Made by a program: the position numbers and the translations under genes. This document shows positions 52,452 through 61,543 of a DNA stretch of 64,000 nt, piece after piece. This DNA is from Nostoc sp. TCL26-01 (lineage in GTDB: Bacteria > Cyanobacteriota > Cyanobacteriia > Cyanobacteriales > Nostocaceae). Location: positions 5,587,296 to 5,651,295 of the forward strand of contig NZ_CP040297.1 of NCBI RefSeq assembly GCF_013393945.1, given 5' to 3'. The notes under the pieces are model-generated. The model saw nothing but the letters and a program-made list of their open reading frames with translations. It did no database searches and was not told where the DNA came from. Each line of letters starts with the position of its first letter. The first letter of the stretch is position 1.

Positions 52452-52690
52452 CAATTCAAAATGACGCGACGCAGGAGCGTCGCTAACGCTGCGCTATCGC
52501 GGACTCGCTAACGCTGCGCTAACAAAATTCGTCTTGAAAAGTTGAGCCACTGCGTTGGAGAGGCAGTGCATTGGGCGGCTTTGCCGACTTGTAGCAACTG
52601 CCGTCGGGTTTCCCGGCTTATAGCAAGTGGCGTTCCTACGGCGGGAAACCCGCCTACAGAACTTTTGTCTTCGACACGCTACGCGAACGC
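52452..52690. repeat. Mosaic of short GC-rich palindromic repeats
   Basis: The segment holds GACGC-AGGA-GCGTC, two copies of GCTAACGCTGCGCTA, GGCGGG-AAA-CCCGCC and a GACACGCTACGCGAACGC unit. The composition differs from the AT-rich surroundings. It is bounded by CCAATTCAAAAT and CAAAATTCAAAATTAAG, which are common ends of intergenic repeats here. Confidence 0.6.
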
Positions 52691-53091
52691 AAAATTCAAA
52701 ATTAAGAAAGCCTGGTTATACAAGGGTTTCCGTGTTTGGATCTGTATCAGATTTTTAGTGAATTGGTGTAAGGATGTAGGGAAGGTCATCAATAAATTGA
52801 GGGGCTGGATATAAGGACGCAGTGTCTTGAGTAGTATTCGCTACAATCTCAATACTGATTAGTGATGCGCTAAGTTTACTGTCAGCCCTTTGCTTTGCCA
52901 TGTCTCACTTGTACTTTCGGTGAACATAGACTACTTTGGGCTATATTTAGCTTAACTAACTATTTGTCAACAATAAATTCAGGTAATCATATATTTTGAT
53001 AGCGAAAGGCTTGAATTTTCTCTAGCACCATGCAATACTGCTAAATCAATCACCGTTAAATCGGTCGATGATTAGTATTTTACAAAAAATG

Positions 53092-53109
53092 TTTGTATTA
53101 CCGTACAAA
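53092..53109. promoter_or_regulatory. Candidate operator: dyad TTTGTA-N6-TACAAA
   Basis: A perfect 6-bp dyad lies 103 bases before the GTG start of the flavoprotein gene. Such dyads are typical operators for small regulators or LysR-type proteins. Whether sulfur status controls it is inference from the gene content. Confidence 0.35.
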
Positions 53110-53137
53110 TTAAGTATTTTAGGTCTTCCAAAACTTA

Positions 53138-53171
53138 TCCACAGATAAATTTGGCTAGTCATATCTGTGGA
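53138..53171. promoter_or_regulatory. 10-bp inverted repeat with a DnaA-box-like sequence
   Basis: TCCACAGATA and TATCTGTGGA flank a 14-base spacer. TTATCCACA at 53135-53143 equals the consensus DnaA box, but it stands alone. It lies in the leader of the flavoprotein gene, whose AAGGAG site is at 53198-53203. Confidence 0.35.
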
Positions 53172-53212
53172 CTTAACAATATTCCTTTCTATAAATCAAG
53201 GAGTGAGAGCTA

Positions 53213-54841
53213 GTGAGTGTCAATCAATTAGTGACTGAGCAATCATTTGCTGATGACTCCCATCTAGATTTAGAGGCTGATGTTTTAGTTATCGGCGGTG
53301 GGCCGGCTGGTGCTTGGGCAGCTTACCAGGCGGCGGTTAGTGGAGTCCGGGTTGTTCTGGTAGACAAAGGCTATTGTGGCTCTAGTGGTGCAACTGCCTC
53401 TGGTGGGACTAGTGTGTGGTATATAGCTAACCCTGAGCAACGAGAAACTGCTATGGCAAGTCGGGAAGCGTTGGGAGGCTTTTTATCACAGCGAGATTGG
53501 ATGGAGCGAGTTCTAGACCGGACTCATAGCAATTTGTATCAATTAGGTAGTTGGGGTTATCCCTTTCCCTCTGACCAACAAGGACAACCATACTATCGTT
53601 CCCTCCAGCAAGGTGCAGAATATATGCGTCTGATGCGTAAGCAAGTCAAGAAAGCCGGAGTGCAAATTCTTGACCATAGCCCAGCGTTGGAATTGCTGGT
53701 AGACGAAGCGGGAGCAGTAGCTGGGGCGAAAGGAATTTGTCGTCAAGCAGGTGGGCGTTGGACAGTCCGAGCCAAAGCAGTAGTCATTGCCACTGGTGGT
53801 TGTGCTTTTTTGAGTAAAGCCCTCGGTTGTAATGTTCTCACGGGAGATGGTTATTTAATGGCGGCTGAAGCCGGGGCGGAATTATCCGGGATGGAATTTT
53901 CTAATTCTTATGCTCTCACTCCTGCCTTTGCTTCTGTCACCAAAGGAGCTTTCTATCGTTGGGCAACATTCACCTATGAAGATGGAACAGTGATTGAAGG
54001 TGCTGGTTCTCAACGGGGACGCTCTGTAATTGCCAAAACATTACTAAATCAGCCCGTATACTGTAGTCTCCATGAAACTCCAGAACAAGTACGAACTTGG
54101 ATGCGAACTATTCAGCACAACTTCTTTTTACCATTTGACCGCAAAGGTATAGATCCCTTCACCCAACGCTTCCCTGTAACTCTGCGTTTAGAAGGTACAG
54201 TCAGAGGTACTGGCGGCATTCGGATTGTTGATCATTCTTGTGCAACCTCCGTACCCGGACTCTATGCAGCTGGTGATGCAGCCACAAGGGAATTAATCTG
54301 TGGTGGCTTTACAGGTGGTGGTAGTTACAACGCGGCTTGGGCAACCTCTTCTGGCTATTGGTCAGGACAAGCTGCGGCTAGCTATGCTCGTCAATTAGGG
54401 GACAAAGGCAATCAACGGCGATCGCATTCAATTGGACAGGCGGGAGTTAGTTGTGAAAATAATCACACTTTTGACCCCCAAGAAGTTATCCAAGCTACCC
54501 AAGCTGAAGTATTACCTTACGATCGCAATCTCTTCCGTACCGAAAAAGGCTTGAGCGATTCACTAGCAAGATTGCATAGTTTATGGCGAGAAATCCGTTC
54601 TAGTACTGCTCCAACAGATAACCAAGTATTACCAGCCAGAGAAGCGGCGGCAATGGTTGCCACTGCCCGATGGATGTATACTTCAGCACAAGCCAGGACA
54701 GAAACGCGGGGAATGCACAAGCACCAGGATTTTCCCCAGCAAGATGTTAATCAGCAATATCGGTTGATTAGTGGTGGATTGGATCAAGTCTGGGTCAAAC
54801 CTGAACAAGAAGTTGTGAAAAAGGAGTTAGTAGCACTGTGA
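53213..54841 (+). CDS. AprA-like FAD oxidoreductase, paralog 1
   Basis: The 542 residues form a fumarate-reductase/succinate-dehydrogenase/APS-reductase-type flavoprotein. The FAD dinucleotide-binding motif is VIGGGPAGAWAAYQAA (about 28-43), VDKGYCGSSGATASGG follows, and the C-terminal FAD segment is GLYAAGDAATRELICGG. The start is a GTG with AAGGAG nine bases ahead. The next gene is a two-cluster ferredoxin overlapping by 4 bases, as in AprA-AprB. Oxygenic cyanobacteria do not carry out dissimilatory sulfate reduction, so APS as substrate is unlikely; oxidation or reduction of an organosulfur compound is inferred. A close paralog lies at 56393-58000. Confidence 0.88.
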   Translation: MSVNQLVTEQSFADDSHLDLEADVLVIGGGPAGAWAAYQAAVSGVRVVLVDKGYCGSSGATASGGTSVWYIANPEQRETAMASREALGGFLSQRDWMERVLDRTHSNLYQLGSWGYPFPSDQQGQPYYRSLQQGAEYMRLMRKQVKKAGVQILDHSPALELLVDEAGAVAGAKGICRQAGGRWTVRAKAVVIATGGCAFLSKALGCNVLTGDGYLMAAEAGAELSGMEFSNSYALTPAFASVTKGAFYRWATFTYEDGTVIEGAGSQRGRSVIAKTLLNQPVYCSLHETPEQVRTWMRTIQHNFFLPFDRKGIDPFTQRFPVTLRLEGTVRGTGGIRIVDHSCATSVPGLYAAGDAATRELICGGFTGGGSYNAAWATSSGYWSGQAAASYARQLGDKGNQRRSHSIGQAGVSCENNHTFDPQEVIQATQAEVLPYDRNLFRTEKGLSDSLARLHSLWREIRSSTAPTDNQVLPAREAAAMVATARWMYTSAQARTETRGMHKHQDFPQQDVNQQYRLISGGLDQVWVKPEQEVVKKELVAL

Positions 54842-55236
54842 TTGAATTAGTCAGTGAATCTCGCTGTATTAAATGTAATCTTTGCATCACTGCTTGTCCT
54901 ACCAATGTGTTTGATGCCGTACCCGGAAGTGCGCCGAAAATTGCTCGCCAGAGCGATTGTCAAACTTGTTATATGTGCGAACTGTATTGTCCTGTAGATG
55001 CGCTGTATGTCGATCCTAACGCTGAAGAATCAGTAGCGGTAGATGAGGAGACTTTGATCGCTTCTGGGTTACTTGGCAGTTATCGAAAAAATGTGGGCTG
55101 GGGTAAAGGGCGTACACCGGCTGCTAAAAATGAGAAGTCTGCTTACTACTATCCAGTTATGCAAAGTAGTAATAATTTGCCTACAGATGCTCAAGGCAGA
55201 ATTCTTCCTTGGGGAACCCAGCAAACTAATTCGTAA
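54838..55236 (+). CDS. Two [4Fe-4S] ferredoxin-like subunit (AprB-like)
   Basis: The 132 residues have C-x2-C-x2-C-x3-C-P in CIKCNLCITACP and a second set in CQTCYMCELYCP, which is the layout of 2[4Fe-4S] ferredoxins and of AprB. The 70-residue C-terminal extension without cysteines may wrap around the flavoprotein, as AprB's tail does. It overlaps the flavoprotein gene by 4 bases (GTGA). It would pass electrons between the flavin and an unknown partner. Confidence 0.88.
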   Translation: MIELVSESRCIKCNLCITACPTNVFDAVPGSAPKIARQSDCQTCYMCELYCPVDALYVDPNAEESVAVDEETLIASGLLGSYRKNVGWGKGRTPAAKNEKSAYYYPVMQSSNNLPTDAQGRILPWGTQQTNS

Positions 55237-55268
55237 TTCCTAATTGAGAAGTTTTCTAGTTCCAATCT

Positions 55269-56315
55269 ATGAGTACCGATGCACTTGAGCGCAGTTTTCT
55301 ACATCGTTTTTTGGCTTCAGTGACAACTGTGGCACTTTTATCTAGTCTTGCCAGTTGTGCTTCTCAACCAAGCCAGTCTAACAACTTAGCAGTAGCTTCA
55401 TCCAATACTGGGGGAAATTCGGGAGAGGCGAAAACTCTCGTTTTACGAGTTGGGTTTATTAGTTCCGAAAGTAAATTACCTATTGGCCCAGAGGGTTGGG
55501 CATTGCACAAGGGAACCTTGACACCTGCGCTCAAAAGTCTGGGTGTGACTGAAGTGAAGTTTATTCCCTTTGTCGGTGGCCCAGCGTTGAACGAAGCTTT
55601 AGTTAGTGGTCAATTAGATATGGGTTTGTATGGAGATACACCAGCCTTAGTTGGTAAAGCAGCCGGTCTTCCCACGCGATTGATTAATCAGACGAGAGTT
55701 GGGCAGAATGCTTGGCTAATTACTAATAAAAACGGTGTACGCTCAGTTGCACAACTTAAAGGTACAAAGATCGGAGTTGCTAAAGGCACTTACCCTCATC
55801 GCTATCTGATGGGTTTGCTGGAAAAAGAGGGACTGACCAAGGATGTGAAGGTAGTACAGATTCCTTCGGCTGATGCTAAACCTGCATTAGAAAGAGGCCA
55901 TATTTCGGCTTATCCATTTGCTATGGGAGCAGGGCCAACGTTAGTTTCTCAAGGATTTCCAGCGATTGATCAAGCGAAAGATCATCAAGGATTAGTGGGG
56001 ACGGGGGTCAGTGTGGTGACGGAAAATTTCCTCTCTCAACACCCAGAACTACCGCAAAAGTGGAATCAAGCTAGAAAGGCGGCATTACAGGAAATCAAAG
56101 CTAATCCAGAGGAATTTTATCAGTTTGCGGCTCAAGCAAGTGGGAATGTGGCGTTGGCGATCGCTAAAGAATCCTATCCCCTAGACCTTTATCCTACTGA
56201 ACCTTTTACACCAGAAGGATTGAAACTTTTAAATTCCACAAAGCAGTTTCTCTTAGATCAGAAATTGTTGAAGTCTGATTTTGAGATCAAAGATTGGCAA
56301 ATTCCTCATCCCTAA
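55269..56315 (+). CDS. Sulfonate-type substrate-binding lipoprotein
   Basis: The 348 residues begin with a signal ending in a lipobox (LASC, about residue 30), so it is a lipoprotein. The mature part is an SsuA/TauA-like binding protein: FVGGPALNEALVSGQLDMGLYGDTPALVGKAA and KGTKIGVAKGTYPHRYLMGLLEK. It follows the ferredoxin by 32 bases and precedes the second flavoprotein by 77 bases, so it belongs to the same transcription unit. Permease and ATPase genes are absent from this window; a shared transporter elsewhere is likely. Confidence 0.88.
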   Translation: MSTDALERSFLHRFLASVTTVALLSSLASCASQPSQSNNLAVASSNTGGNSGEAKTLVLRVGFISSESKLPIGPEGWALHKGTLTPALKSLGVTEVKFIPFVGGPALNEALVSGQLDMGLYGDTPALVGKAAGLPTRLINQTRVGQNAWLITNKNGVRSVAQLKGTKIGVAKGTYPHRYLMGLLEKEGLTKDVKVVQIPSADAKPALERGHISAYPFAMGAGPTLVSQGFPAIDQAKDHQGLVGTGVSVVTENFLSQHPELPQKWNQARKAALQEIKANPEEFYQFAAQASGNVALAIAKESYPLDLYPTEPFTPEGLKLLNSTKQFLLDQKLLKSDFEIKDWQIPHP

Positions 56316-56392
56316 AAGTTTCTGTCAGCGCTACTCTCGCATTTTTGGGGAAGTTTTACCCTTCCCCTTTTCTTACATAAGGAGTAAGTTCC

Positions 56393-58000
56393 ATGAATAT
56401 CCGTCAAGATGCTTCTCATCTAGATTTAGTTACCGATGTATTAATTATCGGTGGCGGCCCGGCTGGTACTTGGGCTGCTTGGAGTGCTGCAACTAGTGGG
56501 GCAAAAGTTGTTTTAGTAGACAAGGGTTACTGCGGTACAAGTGGGGCAGCTGCCGCTTCTGGGAACGGTGTGTGGTATGTTCCACCAGATCCAGAACAAC
56601 GGGAAGCAGCAATGGCGAGTCGGGAAGCAATGGGAGGCTTTCTGGCAGATCGTCATTGGATGACTAGGGTGTTAGATCGCACCTACGACAACATTAACTC
56701 TTTGGCAGATGAGGGCTATCCTTTCAGTGTGGATGCTGACGGCAACGTGATCCGTCGTTCTTTGCAAGGGCCGGATTATATGCGGTTTATGCGGAGAAGA
56801 ATTAAGCAAGCAGGTGTAAAAATTTTAGACCACAGTCCAGCTTTGGAGTTGTTGGTAGACATAGAAGGCTCTGTGGCTGGGGCTAAAGGGATTAATCGCC
56901 AATCTGGAGAACGTTGGACAGTCCGAGCCGGGGCGGTTGTGATTGCGACTGGTGGCTGTGCTTTCTTGAGTAAGGCGCTTGGTTGTAATGTCCTGACGGG
57001 AGATGGTTTATTGATGGCGGCTGAGGCGGGTGCTGATTTCTCTGGGATGGAATTTTCTAATGCTTATGCAATTTCTCCGGCTTTTTCTTCTGTAACTAAG
57101 ACTCGTTATTATGATTGGGCTTCTTTCACCTATGAAGATGGCACGGTAATTGAGGGTGCAGGTTCTAAGCGCGGTCGTTCTGTAATTGCTAAAACATTAC
57201 TGAATCAGCCAGTTTATGCACGTCTGGATCAAAATATGGATGGGCAAACAAAAGCTTGGATGCGAGCATCTCAGCCTAACTTCTTTGTGCCTTTTGATCG
57301 CGCTGGGATTGACCCCTTTACTCAACGATTCCCTGTAACTCTACGTTTGGAAGGAACTGTACGCGGTACTGGCGGAATTAAAATTGCAGATTATACCTGT
57401 GTTACCTCAGTAAATGGACTTTATGCGGCGGGAGATGCAGCTACTAGAGAATTAATCTGTGGTGGTTTCACAGGCGGAGGTAGTCACAATGCAGCCTGGG
57501 CAATGTCTTCTGGCTATTGGTCTGGACAATCTGCTGCTAACTATGTCTTGAGTTTGGGGAAACACGCCACTCAGCGCAGTGTACAGGGTGTGGGGGAAGC
57601 GGGATTACATGGTGAAGGTAATAGTAAATTTTCACCTGATGAAGCGATCGCCGCAACTCAAGCTGAAGTTTTCCCCTATGACCGCAACCTTTTCCGTACT
57701 GCTACAGGTTTAAGTGCATCTCTTGATAGACTCAATCACCTCTGGCAAGAAATCCGTCATAGCCATACACCAGATGATAGCCAAATTGTGCGATCGCGGG
57801 AAGCGGTAGCGATGGTTGCAACTGCGCGTTGGATGTACAACAGTGGTCTGCAACGTCAGGAAACTAGAGGTATGCACAAACGCGAAGATTTTCCCGAACA
57901 AGATCCTCATCAGCAGTATCGATTGTTGAGTGGTGGGTTGGATAAGATTTGGGTCAAGCCTGAGTCCGTAGTTGCCAAGCGGGAATTAGTAACTGTGTGA
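56393..58000 (+). CDS. AprA-like FAD oxidoreductase, paralog 2
   Basis: The 535 residues closely resemble the gene at 53213 along their whole length (for example VIATGGCAFLSKALGCNVLT, DPFTQRFPVTLRLEGTVRGT and TRELICGGFTGGGS are shared). The FAD motif is LIIGGGPAGTWAAWSAA. It is a tandem duplicate with the SBP between them. Its own ferredoxin gene is missing, so it may share AprB-like 54838 or form a heterodimer with paralog 1. An AAGGAG site precedes the ATG by 8 bases. The differences are concentrated near residues 105-125 and 280-300. Confidence 0.88.
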   Translation: MNIRQDASHLDLVTDVLIIGGGPAGTWAAWSAATSGAKVVLVDKGYCGTSGAAAASGNGVWYVPPDPEQREAAMASREAMGGFLADRHWMTRVLDRTYDNINSLADEGYPFSVDADGNVIRRSLQGPDYMRFMRRRIKQAGVKILDHSPALELLVDIEGSVAGAKGINRQSGERWTVRAGAVVIATGGCAFLSKALGCNVLTGDGLLMAAEAGADFSGMEFSNAYAISPAFSSVTKTRYYDWASFTYEDGTVIEGAGSKRGRSVIAKTLLNQPVYARLDQNMDGQTKAWMRASQPNFFVPFDRAGIDPFTQRFPVTLRLEGTVRGTGGIKIADYTCVTSVNGLYAAGDAATRELICGGFTGGGSHNAAWAMSSGYWSGQSAANYVLSLGKHATQRSVQGVGEAGLHGEGNSKFSPDEAIAATQAEVFPYDRNLFRTATGLSASLDRLNHLWQEIRHSHTPDDSQIVRSREAVAMVATARWMYNSGLQRQETRGMHKREDFPEQDPHQQYRLLSGGLDKIWVKPESVVAKRELVTV

Positions 58001-58206
58001 TTTTATTGATGCACACTTTTGAGGTAGGAAGAAGTGAGGTAATAGCCTTATTTCTTCTTATTATCTATCTGTAGTTTTTGAACGCAGAGGAGTGAGGAGG
58101 TTAGCGCAGAGTAACGCAGAGTGTTTTTCAGGTCAATTTACTATAGTTGCGTTATCAAGTATTTGAGTCTAAATTTTAGTTTTTTTTGTTAGCAGTCAAT
58201 ACCATT

Positions 58207-59211
58207 GTGTTCAGGAAAAGTTTTTTAGCACTGTTATTGGTGATAGGAGTAGCGATCGCCTTCATCATTCCTCCTGCCTTTGCCGCTACTGTAAATCCCT
58301 GTCCCCCAGCAATGGTAATGATTTCTGGTGGGAAATTCACGATGGGGTCGGATAATTCCGGTTATATAGAGGAACTCTCGGCTCAAGAGGTAAGAGTTAA
58401 TTCCTTTTGTATTGATAAATATGAGGTGACAAATTCCCAATTTGCAGCGTTTGTCAAAGCAACAGGCTATGTGACAGTTGCAGAGCGCTCTTTATCAAAG
58501 GAACAGTTTCCTGACTTACCAGATGAGCAGAGATTACCCGGTTCATTAGTGTTTGCAATAGCACAACCAGGAGCAAAACAACTAAGTTGGTGGCATTGGC
58601 AGGCTGGGGCGAATTGGCGACATCCATTTGGTAAAGAAAGTGGCATTACGTATCAAGATAACTATCCAGTCGTTCATATTGCCTATGAAGACGCTGTAGC
58701 TTACGCCCAATGGGCAGGAAAATCACTACCCACTGAAGCCCAGTGGGAATACGCCGCCCGTGGTGGGTTAAATAATGCAACCTACGCTTGGGGAAATCAG
58801 TACTCTGAAAAAAAAGCCAACACTTGGCAAGGAATATTTCCCTTTTTCAATACCCAAAAAGATGGTTATGCAGGTATTGCCCCCGTAGGTTCCTTTTTGC
58901 CTAACGGTTATGGAGTTTATGACATGACGGGTAATGTTTGGGAATTAACATCAGATTGGTTTATGCCAGGACACAACCATAAAACCCACAGTCTCAATCC
59001 CCAAGGCCCAGAACAAAGTTTTGACCCCAACAAACCTACAGAAACCGCCCTACATGTAATTAAAGGTGGCTCTTATTTGTGTGCGCCCAACTATTGCAGC
59101 CGCTTTCGTCCAGCAGCGCGAGAATCTCAAGCCCCGGATACGGGAACCACTCATATCGGATTTCGCTTAGTGAAGAACCTGACTAGAGAAAGGATGAAGA
59201 ATGAAGTTTAA
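58207..59211 (+). CDS. Formylglycine-generating enzyme (sulfatase-modifying factor), exported
   Basis: About 334 residues from the GTG at 58207; a TTG at 58186 is the annotated alternative. A signal peptide (cut near AFA) precedes the FGE/SUMF1 domain. The two catalytic Cys are kept in the motif GGSYLCAPNYCSRFRPAARE near the C-terminus (C292 and C297 from the GTG). Segments VTNSQFAAFVKATGY, HIAYEDAVAYAQWAGKSLPTEAQWEYAARGG and DMTGNVWELTSDWF are diagnostic. It converts the sulfatase Cys to formylglycine using O2. Its stop overlaps the sulfatase start by 11 bases, so the two proteins are made together. A periplasmic FGE is inferred from the signal. Confidence 0.92.
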   Translation: MFRKSFLALLLVIGVAIAFIIPPAFAATVNPCPPAMVMISGGKFTMGSDNSGYIEELSAQEVRVNSFCIDKYEVTNSQFAAFVKATGYVTVAERSLSKEQFPDLPDEQRLPGSLVFAIAQPGAKQLSWWHWQAGANWRHPFGKESGITYQDNYPVVHIAYEDAVAYAQWAGKSLPTEAQWEYAARGGLNNATYAWGNQYSEKKANTWQGIFPFFNTQKDGYAGIAPVGSFLPNGYGVYDMTGNVWELTSDWFMPGHNHKTHSLNPQGPEQSFDPNKPTETALHVIKGGSYLCAPNYCSRFRPAARESQAPDTGTTHIGFRLVKNLTRERMKNEV

Positions 59212-61543
59212 GTTTTTAGAAATTGTCAGGGCGATCGCTTTATCTTTGCTGATTGCTATATTAACGATCAATAGCCCTGCCCTAGCAGCTAAATCTGAGG
59301 TTTTACCCCTGCCTCTACCAGAGTTTAAGGGCAAAATCGGCCTCACCTACAAAGATTCACAACCAGACTTTCCCCAACCCATCACCGCCCCAGCCAACGC
59401 CCCCAATGTTTTGCTAGTCATACTAGATGATGTGGGCTTTGGACAAGCTAGTACCTTTGGCGGCCCGGTAGACACTCCAAATTTGACACGCCTAGCCGAA
59501 AGAGGATTGCGCTACAACCAATTTCACACCACAGCCCTGTGTTCGCCTACCAGGGCAGCTTTGTTAACTGGACGCAATCACCATTCAGTCAATACAGGGG
59601 TAGTTGAGGAATTAGCTACGGGTTATCCCGGCTACACCACGATTTTGCCTAAAAGTGCTGCCACCGTTGCCGAAGTGCTGCGACAAAATGGTTATAATAC
59701 TGCTGCTTTCGGTAAATGGCACAATACACCAGACTTTGAAACCAGTGCTGCGGGGCCTTTTGATCGCTGGCCGACAGGGTTAGGATTTGAGTATTTTTAC
59801 GGCTTCCTTGGTGGTGATACTAACCAATGGAGTCCCGCCTTGGTAGAAAACACTCAACGTGTAGACAAACCCAACAAGCCAAATTATCACCTGACTCCTG
59901 ACTTAGTAGACCATGCGATCGCCTGGATTAGCAATCAACAATCCATAGCCCCAGAAAAACCCTTTTTCGCCTATCTCGCCACCGGCGCTACCCACGCACC
60001 CCACCACGCGCCTAAAGAGTGGATTGATAAATACAAAGGCAAATTTGACCAAGGCTGGGATAAATTACGCGAGGAAACCTTTGCCCGACAAAAACAATTG
60101 GGCGTAATTCCTGCTAATGCCCAACTCACCCCCCGCCCCCAAGAACTACCAGCCTGGGATTCCCTCTCCCCAGAACAGCAAAAACTCTATGCCCACATGG
60201 CCGAAGTATTTGCGGGATTTTTAGGTCATACAGATGATGAAGTAGGCAGGTTAATTAATGCCGTTGACCAACTAGGAGAACTGGATAACACCTTAGTCAT
60301 TTACGTAGTGGGAGATAACGGTGCTAGTGCCGAAGGCGGATTAACAGGTAGTGTCAACGAACTGCAAGTTTTCAATGGTGTACCCGAAAATCTGCAACAA
60401 CTGCTAGCTGCTTATGATGACTTGGGTAGCCCCAAAACATTCAACCATTTTCCGGCGGCTTGGGCATGGGCAGTTAACACCCCCTTCCAATGGACAAAGC
60501 AAATCGCCTCTCACTTTGGCGGGACTCGCAATCCCCTGGTAATTTCCTGGGGTGCAAATATCAAAGACCAAGGCGGCATTCGCAGCCAATTCCACCATGT
60601 AATTGATATTGCTCCTACCATCTTAGAAGTAGCGGGAATTACTGTCCCCAAAGAAGTGAACGGCGTTAAGCAACAACCAGTCGAAGGTACTAGCCTCGCT
60701 TATACCTTTGACAACCCTGATGCGACTTCCCGTAGAAAGACCCAGTATTTTGAGATGCTGGGCAACCGAGCCATTTATGATCAAGGTTGGATAGCAGCTG
60801 CGCGTCATGGTCGCTTACCTTGGGAACGAACCGCAAAAGGCAGCTTTGATACAGATGAGTGGGAACTGTACAACATTGCCGCAGATTTTAGCGAGGCGAA
60901 TAATCTAGCCAAGGAAAACCCCGACAAGCTAGAAAAACTGCAAAAGTTGTTTTTAAAAGAAGCCAAAAAGCATAAAGTATTACCACTAGACGATCGCACT
61001 GCCGAAAGATTTGATGTGAAAATTCGCCCCAGCCTCACCAGAGGACGGACAACATTCACCTACTATCCTGGTACAGTCAGCATCCCAGAAGGTAGCGCCC
61101 CAAATCTGAAAAATCGCTCTTTCACTATTACAGCTAACGTAGAAATTCCCGAAAAAGAGGCAGAAGGTATCCTCTTAACTCAAGGCGGTCGCTTTGCCGG
61201 TTGGAGTTTTTTCCTTGAGGATGGTAAACCTACATACATCTACAACTATGCCAATACTGCCCGCTACACCATTCAATCACCAGAAAAATTACCTTCCGGT
61301 AAATCTACCATCCGATTCGACTTTGATTATGACGGTGGTGTAGGTGCAGGCGGCATCGGCAAATTATTCATTAACGATCAACAAGTAGCCGAAGGGCGAG
61401 TTGATAAAACTATTGCTTACCGTTTAGCCCTAGACGAAACCTTTGATGTTGGTAAAGATACAGGTACTCCCGTGGTTGACACTTATGAAGTACCCTTTGC
61501 CTTCACAGGTAACTTACAACAAGTCAGCCTGGAGTTGAAGTAG
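59201..61543 (+). CDS. Arylsulfatase, formylglycine-type, exported
   Basis: The 780 residues have a signal peptide (cut near ALA), the metal-binding motif VILDDVGF (D76, D77) and the sulfatase signature C114-S-P-T-R in TALCSPTRAALLTGR. A conserved lysine-bearing AFGKWHNT and HAPHHAPKEW follow. The C-terminal 150 residues form a jelly-roll-like sheet domain (GGRFAGWSFFLEDGKPTYIYNY). Such proteins remove sulfate from sulfate esters in the periplasm. It overlaps the FGE gene by 11 bases, so maturation enzyme and substrate are co-produced. This is the last gene of the organosulfur unit. Confidence 0.95.
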   Translation: MKFKFLEIVRAIALSLLIAILTINSPALAAKSEVLPLPLPEFKGKIGLTYKDSQPDFPQPITAPANAPNVLLVILDDVGFGQASTFGGPVDTPNLTRLAERGLRYNQFHTTALCSPTRAALLTGRNHHSVNTGVVEELATGYPGYTTILPKSAATVAEVLRQNGYNTAAFGKWHNTPDFETSAAGPFDRWPTGLGFEYFYGFLGGDTNQWSPALVENTQRVDKPNKPNYHLTPDLVDHAIAWISNQQSIAPEKPFFAYLATGATHAPHHAPKEWIDKYKGKFDQGWDKLREETFARQKQLGVIPANAQLTPRPQELPAWDSLSPEQQKLYAHMAEVFAGFLGHTDDEVGRLINAVDQLGELDNTLVIYVVGDNGASAEGGLTGSVNELQVFNGVPENLQQLLAAYDDLGSPKTFNHFPAAWAWAVNTPFQWTKQIASHFGGTRNPLVISWGANIKDQGGIRSQFHHVIDIAPTILEVAGITVPKEVNGVKQQPVEGTSLAYTFDNPDATSRRKTQYFEMLGNRAIYDQGWIAAARHGRLPWERTAKGSFDTDEWELYNIAADFSEANNLAKENPDKLEKLQKLFLKEAKKHKVLPLDDRTAERFDVKIRPSLTRGRTTFTYYPGTVSIPEGSAPNLKNRSFTITANVEIPEKEAEGILLTQGGRFAGWSFFLEDGKPTYIYNYANTARYTIQSPEKLPSGKSTIRFDFDYDGGVGAGGIGKLFINDQQVAEGRVDKTIAYRLALDETFDVGKDTGTPVVDTYEVPFAFTGNLQQVSLELK

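Larger units (their letters stand above)
51983..53212. other. 1.2-kb gene-free region with repeat mosaic and upstream regulatory elements
   Basis: No gene that I can support. It contains an inverted repeat around a HIP1 site (52018-52040), a possible gene tail on the minus strand (about 52378-52460, ending VVPGLLDE), a GC-rich mosaic of short repeats (52452-52690), and the promoter region of the flavoprotein gene, with an 18-bp dyad (53092-53109) and a 10-bp inverted repeat (53138-53171). Confidence 0.6.

Noticed and set aside
53135..53143. Chromosome origin suggested by a perfect DnaA box
   Set aside because: Only one box, with no cluster, no dnaA or dnaN gene and no AT-rich unwinding region was recognised.
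53213..55236. True dissimilatory APS reductase (AprAB)
   Set aside because: The domain and gene order match, but the host is an oxygenic cyanobacterium and no sat, dsr or qmo genes are near. I kept only 'AprA/AprB-like'.
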